NCBI GenBank assembly: GCA_026785965.1
Contig: JAJAYY010000215.1
Coordinates: 1-13,778, forward strand
Reading direction: 5' to 3'
Source: Sphingomonas bacterium
GTDB taxonomy: Bacteria; Pseudomonadota; Alphaproteobacteria; Sphingomonadales; Sphingomonadaceae
Length of the DNA: 13,778 nt
The notes under the pieces are model-generated. The model saw nothing but the letters and a program-made list of their open reading frames with translations. It was not told where the DNA came from and ran no database searches. Both the position numbers and the translations under genes were made by a program. This document shows, in pieces, positions 7,094-13,778 of the stretch (positions are counted from its first letter, which is position 1; each line of letters begins with the position of its first letter).

Positions 7094-7807
7094 ATGCGCA
7101 CCGACCAGCAACCGCTCCGCCTCTCCCTGTTCGCGCCCGAGGGCCGAATGGGCCAGGCGATCGCAGCGGCGGTCGCCGCCGATCCCGGCTTCGCCATCGA
7201 CCAGGATCATGGCGACGTGCTGGTCGATTTCTCGTCGCCCGCCGCGCTTGGCAAGAGCCTCGATCGCGCGGTCGCGGCGGGCATCCCGATCCTCATTGGC
7301 ACCACCGGGCTCGACGATTTCGCCGAGCGCCGCATCGCCGCCGCGGCGAGCGAGATTGCGGTGCTGGTCGCGGCCAATACCTCGCTTGGGGTGGCGCTGC
7401 TCGCCGATCTGGTCGAGCGCGCGGCCAAGGTGCTGGGGCCCGATCAATGGGATATCGAAGTGGTCGAAGCGCACCACCGCCACAAAGCTGACGCGCCGTC
7501 GGGGACCGCGCTCCACCTTGGCCAGGCGGCGGTCACGGGGCGCGGTGGCGAAAGCGGCGAGGAACGAGGGCGATCGGGCACCGGGCTGGCGCGCCAACCG
7601 GGCGCGATCGGTTATGCCGCGATCCGCGGCGGAACGGTGGCCGGCGACCATGATGTGATGTTCCTCGGCGATGGCGAGCGATTGATCCTGTCGCACCGCG
7701 CCGAAAGCCGCGCGATCTTTGCGCGTGGTGCGCTCGCCGCGGCGCGCTTTCTTCACGGTCAGCCCGCCGGCCTCTACGCGATGCGCGACGTGATCGAGGC
7801 GCTGTGA
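7094..7807 (+). CDS. dapB: 4-hydroxy-tetrahydrodipicolinate reductase
   Basis: Reduces dihydrodipicolinate on the way to meso-diaminopimelate and lysine. The protein is 237 residues, about 35 shorter than the E. coli enzyme. Visible motifs: EGRMGQAI of the dinucleotide-binding fold (16-23), VDFSSP (44-49), GTTGL (69-73), and the catalytic stretch EAHHRHKADAPSGTAL with His127, His128 and Lys131. The shortening lies between the first helix and VDFSSP, where the family normally has a second strand and loop that select NADH or NADPH. The first glycine of the GxxGRMG fingerprint is Ala14. The ATG at 7094 is chosen because the conserved fold begins right after it; no Shine-Dalgarno is visible upstream. 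The stop overlaps the nth GTG as GTGA. Confidence 0.92.
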   Translation: MRTDQQPLRLSLFAPEGRMGQAIAAAVAADPGFAIDQDHGDVLVDFSSPAALGKSLDRAVAAGIPILIGTTGLDDFAERRIAAAASEIAVLVAANTSLGVALLADLVERAAKVLGPDQWDIEVVEAHHRHKADAPSGTALHLGQAAVTGRGGESGEERGRSGTGLARQPGAIGYAAIRGGTVAGDHDVMFLGDGERLILSHRAESRAIFARGALAAARFLHGQPAGLYAMRDVIEAL

Positions 7808-8475
7808 ACCGCGCCGACGCGTTCGAATTCTACCGTCGCCTGGCCGAGGCCGACCCGTCGCCCCAGACCGAGCTCGACTACGTCAATCCCTACACGCTGC
7901 TGGTCGCGGTCGCGCTGTCGGCGCAGGCGACCGATGTTGGCGTCAACAAGGCCACGCGGCCGCTGTTCGCGAAGGTGATCACGCCGCAACAGATGCTCGA
8001 TCTCGGCGAGGAGGCGCTGCGCGAGCAGATCAAGACCATCGGCCTGTTCAACACCAAGGCCAAGAACGTCATCGCCGCCGCGCGCGTGCTGGTCGACCAA
8101 TATGGCGGCGAAGTCCCCCGCGACCGCGATGCGCTCGAAACCCTGCCCGGGGTTGGGCGCAAGACCGCCAACGTCGTGCTCAACGTCGCCTTCGGTGAAC
8201 CGACGATCGCGGTCGATACGCACATCTTTCGAGTCGCCAACCGCACCGGGCTGGCCACAGGCAAGACTCCGCTGGCGGTCGAACTCAAGCTCGAAAAAAG
8301 CACGCCGCAGCCGTTCCTGAGCCACGCCCACCACTGGCTGATCCTCCACGGCCGCTACGTGTGCAAGGCGCGCACGCCCGAATGCTGGCGCTGCCCGGTC
8401 GCCGATCTATGCGCTTATCAGCCCAAGACGCCGGCGCCGAAAGTCAGGTCCAGCGCCGCTCGAACCGCGGGCTGA
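7804..8475 (+). CDS. nth: Endonuclease III (DNA glycosylase/AP lyase)
   Basis: Base-excision repair enzyme that removes oxidised pyrimidines and cuts at abasic sites. The protein has 223 residues from a GTG that overlaps the dapB stop. The helix-hairpin-helix LPGVGRKTANVV carries catalytic Lys120. The catalytic aspartate is Asp138 in VDTHIFRVANR. The iron-sulphur cluster cysteines follow the exact C-x6-C-x2-C-x5-C spacing (Cys187, 194, 197, 203). The C-terminal tail after the cluster is short and basic. The last 32 bases overlap the 3' end of the convergent alr gene. The tight junction suggests co-transcription with dapB. Confidence 0.97.
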   Translation: MNRADAFEFYRRLAEADPSPQTELDYVNPYTLLVAVALSAQATDVGVNKATRPLFAKVITPQQMLDLGEEALREQIKTIGLFNTKAKNVIAAARVLVDQYGGEVPRDRDALETLPGVGRKTANVVLNVAFGEPTIAVDTHIFRVANRTGLATGKTPLAVELKLEKSTPQPFLSHAHHWLILHGRYVCKARTPECWRCPVADLCAYQPKTPAPKVRSSAARTAG

Positions 8476-9472
8476 GCCCGGTCAGTAATTCATATTGCGA
8501 CAGGCCCGACGCATCGGACGCGGCGGGGAGCGCATAGTCCATCGTCACCCATTCGCCCTCGGCCAGCTGCGGCGCCGCGTTGGCATCGAGCGCGACAAGG
8601 TCCATCGACACGCGCCCGATGAGCGGCAAGACGGCGCCCGCGACCGACCCGCTTCCGCTCCCCGCGAAGCAGCGCAGATAGCCGTCGGCATAGCCGATGT
8701 TGACGATCGCCGCCTCGGTGTCGGCGGTGGCGGTCCAGGTCGCGCCATAGCCGATCGTCTCGCTCGCCTTGACCGTGCGCCGCTGGATCACTTCGGCCTC
8801 GGGGAAGGCGACTTGCGCGATGTGCCCCTCCGCTTCCCCGCGCGGAACCCCGCCGTAGAGCGCGAGGCCGGGGCGAACGAGGTCGAACGCATAATCGGCA
8901 CCGAGACAAATCCCGGCGCTGTTGGCGAGGCTGTAGCGCTTTGCCGACACCGTCGCCGCGACCGCCGCGAAGCGCCCCTGCTGAACCGCATTCATCGCAT
9001 GATCCTCGTCGGCGCAGGCGAGGTGGCTCATCAGCGTGTCGATCGTCAGGCCATCGAGCAGGTGCAGTTCCTCGCCGCGCAATCCGAGCCGGTTCATCCC
9101 GGTGTCGACCATCACGTCGCACGCGCGGCCCGGCGCGGCGGCCTTCCAGCGCGCCACCTGGGCCGCCGTATTGAGCACCGGCCGAGCATTGCTCGCCAAT
9201 GCCGTCTTGAGATCGTCGGGGCCGACGCCGTGGAGCACGCTCAGCGTCGCGGCTTCGGGCATTGGCCCGAGCGCTGCAGCTTCGGCCCAGGTCGAGACGA
9301 AGAAATCGCGGCACCCCGCCGCGCCGAGCCGCCGCGTCACCTCGCGCGCGCCGAGGCCATAGCCGTCGGCCTTGACCGCCGCCCCCGCCGCGACCCCGGC
9401 GACGCGCTGCAGCCAGCGCCAGTTGTTCTGGAGCGCGGCGGAATCGAGCCGGAGGCGGAGCGCGTGATGCAT
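8444..9472 (-). CDS. alr: Alanine racemase (PLP-dependent)
   Basis: Makes D-alanine for peptidoglycan from L-alanine. The protein has 342 residues, a little under the typical 360-380. The PLP lysine is Lys34 in AAVKADGYGLGA. The second catalytic base is Tyr242 in ETIGYGATW. GMNRLG (Arg128), LVRPGLALYGG (198-208) and GRVSMD (286-291) are all family landmarks. The C-terminal SQYELLTGLSPRFER corresponds to the usual SYE-L-T-L-PR ending. The ATG lies five bases after the csaA stop with no Shine-Dalgarno of its own, so translation is probably coupled. It is the last gene of the glmU-glmS-csaA-alr run, and its 3' end overlaps nth by 32 bases. Confidence 0.95.
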   Translation of the reverse strand: MHHALRLRLDSAALQNNWRWLQRVAGVAAGAAVKADGYGLGAREVTRRLGAAGCRDFFVSTWAEAAALGPMPEAATLSVLHGVGPDDLKTALASNARPVLNTAAQVARWKAAAPGRACDVMVDTGMNRLGLRGEELHLLDGLTIDTLMSHLACADEDHAMNAVQQGRFAAVAATVSAKRYSLANSAGICLGADYAFDLVRPGLALYGGVPRGEAEGHIAQVAFPEAEVIQRRTVKASETIGYGATWTATADTEAAIVNIGYADGYLRCFAGSGSGSVAGAVLPLIGRVSMDLVALDANAAPQLAEGEWVTMDYALPAASDASGLSQYELLTGLSPRFERRWT

Positions 9473-9477
9473 CGGCG

Positions 9478-9815
9478 TCAGAACAGCCGCGCGCCATTGG
9501 TGACCCGAATGTCGGGCGCGAACAGCACGACCGCCCCGTCTGCATCGGGAAAACCGAGCGTCAGCACTTCCGACATATATTTGCCGATCTGGCGCGGCGG
9601 GAAGTTTACCACTGCCGCGACCTGCCGCCCGACCAACGTATCGGTCGTATAGTAAGCCGTGATTTGCGCGCTCGATTTTCGCACCCCAATTTCGTCGCCA
9701 AAGTCGATCGTCAGCTTGATCGCCGGTTTGCGCGCTTCGGGATAGGGGTCGGCGGCTATCACCGTGCCGACCCGAATATCGACTGCAAGGAATTGATCAA
9801 AGTCGATCGTCTTGC

Positions 9816-9819
<4 letters not shown>
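9478..9819 (-). CDS. csaA: CsaA-type tRNA-binding-domain protein
   Basis: A free-standing OB-fold protein of 113 residues, the normal length for CsaA. Diagnostic stretches: DIRVGTVIAADPYPEARKPA (14-33), the GVRKSSAQIT strand (45-54), GRQVAAVVNFPPRQIGKYMS (64-83), then SEVLTLGF. Family members bind tRNA and have been described as secretion-related chaperones; the in vivo role is not settled. The start is the GTG at 9819, overlapping the glmS stop as GTGA. The frame is open further upstream only as a shadow inside glmS. It sits between two peptidoglycan-precursor genes (glmS and alr) and must be translated from their message. Confidence 0.9.
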
Positions 9820-11639
<1,820 letters not shown>

Positions 11640-12995
11640 TTACTTGACGCCCTTCTTGGCCAACGCCTTGTCCCGAAACCGCTTCGCCCAGCCGGTGAAG
11701 CCGCGCTGTTCGCCGCGCGCGACGGCAAGGCTGTCGGCCGCGACATGTTTGGTGATGACCGATCCCGCGCCGACGATCGCGCCGTCGCCGATCGTCACCG
11801 GCGCGACCAAAGCGCTGTTCGAGCCGATGAACGCGCCCGCGCCAATTTCGGTCTTGTGTTTGGCGAAGCCGTCATAATTGCAGGTGATCGTCCCCGCGCC
11901 GATATTGGCCTTCTCCCCGACGGCGGCGTCGCCGATGTAGCTCAAATGGTTGACCTTGGCGCCGAGGCCGAGCGTGGCCTGCTTGATCTCGACGAAATTG
12001 CCGACCTTGGCGCCCTCGCCGAGCACCGCGCCGGGGCGCAGTCGCGCAAACGGCCCGACCGAGCAGCCGCGCGCGATGCTGGCGCCCTCGATATGACAGA
12101 AAGCGTGGATCACCGCGCCGTCGGCGATTTCCACCCCCGGCCCAAACACCACGTGCGGCTCGATCGTGCAGTCACGGCCAAGCCTGGTGTCGGCCGAGAA
12201 CCACACGCTTTCGGGGTCGATCAAGGTCGCGCCATCTTCGAGTGCCTGCTCCCGCCGGCGGCGCTGCCAGTCGAGTTCGAGATGGGCCAGTTCGGCGCGG
12301 CTGTTGACCCCCGCGGTCTCGAATGGCTCGCCCTCGATCGCCACTGGGTGGCGCCTCTTGCGCATCGCCACCATCACCACGTCGGGCAGATAATATTCGT
12401 GCCCGGCATTGTCGTTTCCTACCTCGGCGAGCCAGCCAAACAAAGCCGCGCCGTCGACCGCCATCATCCCGCTGTTGCACAGCCGAACCGCGCGCTCGTC
12501 CTCGCTCGCATCCTTATATTCGACCATCTTGGCGATGCGGTCGCCGTCGCCAAGGATGACCCGGCCATAGCTTTTGCCATCGTCAGGCGAGCTCGCCAGC
12601 ACCACTACCCCCGGCGTGTCCGCCGCGCTCAGCCGGTCGAGCATCCGCTGCAACGTCGCTTCGGTCACGAACGGCGTGTCGCCATATAGAATCAGCACCG
12701 GCCCGGCCGCTCCGTCGAGCGCCGCCTGCGCCATCTGGACCGCGTGCGCGGTACCGTTCTGCTCGGCCTGGAGCGCGGTCGTCACCCCGCGCCCGTCGAG
12801 CGCCGCCTGGATCTGCTCGCGGCCTTTGCCGCCCACCACCACCTGGCGTTCGGCGCCCATCTTCGCGACGGTGTCGAGCAGGTGCAGGAGCATCGGCTTG
12901 TCGGCGATCGGGTGGAGCACCTTGTGGCGGTCGGATCGCATCCGCGTGCCTTGGCCTGCGGCGAGCACGACGACCGAGAAAGGGGGCTGGTTCAT
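11640..12995 (-). CDS. glmU: Bifunctional GlmU (GlcNAc-1-P uridyltransferase / GlcN-1-P acetyltransferase)
   Basis: Carries out the last two steps to UDP-GlcNAc, the shared precursor of peptidoglycan and lipid A. The protein has 451 residues. The N-terminal uridyltransferase has LAAGQGTRM (11-19), Lys25, and YGDTP with metal-binding Asp106; Asn230 is the second expected metal ligand. The C-terminal left-handed beta-helix runs from about 255, built of hexapeptide repeats, with the acetyltransferase histidine at His350 in VNHLSYIGD and the acetyl-CoA-site segment GAGTITCNYDG (367-377). The ATG at 12995 is used; an in-frame extension to 13067 would cross the hairpin upstream. GAGG only three bases before the ATG is a poor Shine-Dalgarno. 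First gene of the glmU-glmS-csaA-alr run. Confidence 0.97.
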   Translation of the reverse strand: MNQPPFSVVVLAAGQGTRMRSDRHKVLHPIADKPMLLHLLDTVAKMGAERQVVVGGKGREQIQAALDGRGVTTALQAEQNGTAHAVQMAQAALDGAAGPVLILYGDTPFVTEATLQRMLDRLSAADTPGVVVLASSPDDGKSYGRVILGDGDRIAKMVEYKDASEDERAVRLCNSGMMAVDGAALFGWLAEVGNDNAGHEYYLPDVVMVAMRKRRHPVAIEGEPFETAGVNSRAELAHLELDWQRRRREQALEDGATLIDPESVWFSADTRLGRDCTIEPHVVFGPGVEIADGAVIHAFCHIEGASIARGCSVGPFARLRPGAVLGEGAKVGNFVEIKQATLGLGAKVNHLSYIGDAAVGEKANIGAGTITCNYDGFAKHKTEIGAGAFIGSNSALVAPVTIGDGAIVGAGSVITKHVAADSLAVARGEQRGFTGWAKRFRDKALAKKGVK

Positions 12996-13038
12996 GGGCC
13001 TCGCTTTGGCACGCGGACGCACCCTTTTCCATAGCAGA

Positions 13039-13063
13039 AGGGCCCCGGAATTTCCGAGGCCCT
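13039..13063 (-). terminator. Hairpin between the H1-like gene and glmU
   Basis: Inverted repeat: ten-pair stem with one C-A mismatch (AGGGCCCCGG against CCGAGGCCCT) around an AATTT loop. Read on the minus strand it lies 20 bases after the stop of the H1-like gene and 44 bases before glmU. The tract after it (TTCTGCTATGG) is only weakly T-rich, so it may terminate partially and let some transcription into glmU, or act as an attenuator. Confidence 0.55.
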
Positions 13064-13082
13064 CCATCGCTCTGTCCCGACC

Positions 13083-13625
13083 TTAGCTGGCGGGGGTCGT
13101 CTTGGGCTTGGCCGGGGCGCGCTTGCGGGCGGCCGCGCTCGAACGGCGCTTGGCGGTCGTGCCCGGCTTGCGCGTTGCGCTTGTCTTGCGGGTTGAAGTC
13201 TTGGCTGCGGCGGGCTTGGAAGCAGGCGCCTTGCGCGTCGCGCCGGCCTTGAGCGGGGCGGCCGGCTTGGGCTTGGCGGTCGATGCCGACGACGCCTTTT
13301 TCGCGCTCGTGCTCGAACTATCGTCATCGCTCCATTTGCCCGACAGCACGCGCTGCGCTGCGTCGGCGACGGCTTCGGCAATCAGCGCGCCCAATTTCGA
13401 AGCGCTGGTCATCATCGACGAGGCGGCCTGGCTGGCGCTGTCGGCGGCATCCATCCCGGCGTCGCGGATCGCGCGGCGCGCCTTGGGGCTGGCGGCGATC
13501 GCAGCCGCTGCGGCGGTCAGCCCGGCGGCCATCATCTCGCGGCTCATCGCCGCCTTGGCGAGCTTGTCGAAGTTCGACTTGTTCGATTTCTTTCCGCTGC
13601 TACCGCTGCTTGTCGATTTGGCCAT
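13083..13625 (-). CDS. Histone H1-like basic Ala/Lys/Ser-rich protein
   Basis: A 180-residue protein I cannot assign to a named family. Residues 1-20 are Ser/Lys/Gly-rich. Residues about 22-95 look like Ala-rich amphipathic helices with many Met and few aromatics. Residues about 101-180 are low complexity, made almost only of Lys, Arg, Ala, Ser, Thr and Pro, with (S/T)RK and AKP-type repeats. This resembles the C-terminal tails of eukaryotic H1, AlgP and PhaF, which bind DNA; DNA binding here is inference. No signal peptide or clear membrane helix is seen. The second of two adjacent ATGs is chosen: GGGAGG ends five bases before 13625 but only two before 13628. Hairpins lie on both sides, so it is probably a single-gene transcript. 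The Ala-rich helix could also suggest a phasin-like protein. Confidence 0.75.
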   Translation of the reverse strand: MAKSTSSGSSGKKSNKSNFDKLAKAAMSREMMAAGLTAAAAAIAASPKARRAIRDAGMDAADSASQAASSMMTSASKLGALIAEAVADAAQRVLSGKWSDDDSSSTSAKKASSASTAKPKPAAPLKAGATRKAPASKPAAAKTSTRKTSATRKPGTTAKRRSSAAARKRAPAKPKTTPAS

Positions 13626-13659
13626 CATTGCCTCCCTGGTTATGCGCGCTTGCGACAAA

Positions 13660-13684
13660 GACGGTCCAGCGCCGAAACGGTTCC
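13660..13684 (-). promoter_or_regulatory. Possible EcfG-type general-stress promoter of the H1-like gene
   Basis: On the minus strand GGAAC (13684-13680) is followed after 16 bases by CGTC (13663-13660). The EcfG consensus of alphaproteobacteria is GGAAC, 16-17 bases, CGTT, so three of four -10 bases fit. The implied start near 13652 would give a leader of about 27 bases carrying the GGGAGG site. A chance match is possible. Confidence 0.4.
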
Positions 13685-13710
13685 GAATAGCTCAAACGGC
13701 GGATGCGTAA

Positions 13711-13743
13711 AAGGGAGCTGTCGCACCACACGACAGCTCCCTT
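13711..13743 (-). terminator. Rho-independent terminator of an upstream gene off the right edge
   Basis: A 13-base perfect inverted repeat (AAGGGAGCTGTCG / CGACAGCTCCCTT) around a 7-base loop. On the minus strand the stem ends in a T run (CCCTTTTACG), the form of an intrinsic terminator; the plus strand has no T run after it. It therefore most likely ends a minus-strand gene whose last codons lie at the right edge. A stop TGA at 13761-13759, preceded by codons reading PGLSA, is one candidate end; TGA at 13769-13767 is another. It separates that gene from the H1-like gene. Confidence 0.75.
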
Positions 13744-13778
13744 CGACATGGTCAGCGATCAGGCGCTCAAGCCCGGGA

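Noticed and set aside
8495..9652. Plus-strand open frame of 385 codons opposite alr and csaA
   Set aside because: Antisense shadow of two well-supported genes; no recognisable domain.
12996..13067. Longer glmU start at 13067
   Set aside because: The extra 24 residues cross the hairpin and precede the conserved N-terminal strand; the ATG at 12995 fits the family.
13102..13710. Plus-strand open frame of 202 codons with hydrophobic Ala/Leu stretches opposite the H1-like gene
   Set aside because: The minus frame has a good ribosome site, a promoter candidate and a terminator. The plus frame has none, and its hydrophobicity follows from the antisense of Lys/Ser/Ala codons. The reverse choice is not fully excluded.
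13593..13748. Short minus-strand frame starting at the ATG at 13748 inside the terminator
   Set aside because: About 52 codons, begins within the hairpin region, overlaps the H1-like start, and has no ribosome site.

Overview
The window is a gene-dense, high-GC stretch of bacterial chromosome. It looks like an alphaproteobacterium, most likely from the Sphingomonadales. That placement is an inference from the single-anchor LepB, the lepB-rnc-era block, the bacterial-type glutathione reductase, a general-stress-like promoter motif and the overall protein flavour. No marker gene was searched. There are 14 protein genes, one of them cut by the left edge. No gap longer than about 150 bases lacks a gene. 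No RNA genes, insertion sequences, CRISPR arrays, prophage genes or other mobile DNA were seen.

Layout from left to right. Minus strand: gor (glutathione reductase, runs off the left edge), preceded by pgi (glucose-6-phosphate isomerase). Plus strand: lepB-rnc-era (signal peptidase I, RNase III, Era GTPase), a classic operon with 4-base overlaps. Next comes a small acyl-related group: a sirtuin deacylase (minus), a single-domain hotdog thioesterase (plus) and a larger double-hotdog-like protein (minus). A 14-base perfect palindrome lies in the AT-rich divergent gap between the sirtuin and the first thioesterase. Plus strand again: dapB-nth (dihydrodipicolinate reductase, endonuclease III). 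Minus strand: a tight operon glmU-glmS-csaA-alr. At the right end, also on the minus strand, is a gene for a small histone H1-like basic protein, flanked by two hairpins that look like terminators.

Functional links. Pgi makes or consumes fructose-6-phosphate, the substrate of GlmS. GlmS and GlmU then make UDP-GlcNAc. Alr supplies D-alanine and DapB leads to meso-diaminopimelate. Much of the window therefore serves peptidoglycan precursor supply. LepB, RNase III and Era serve secretion, RNA processing and ribosome assembly. Gor and Nth serve redox balance and DNA repair.

Genome compaction is the most consistent structural theme. Five co-directional junctions use the same GTGA overlap. All three convergent gene pairs overlap at their 3' ends, two of them by sharing bases of their stop codons. 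No strikingly new system is evident. The best leads are the sirtuin/thioesterase island with its palindrome, and the H1-like protein with a possible stress-sigma promoter.
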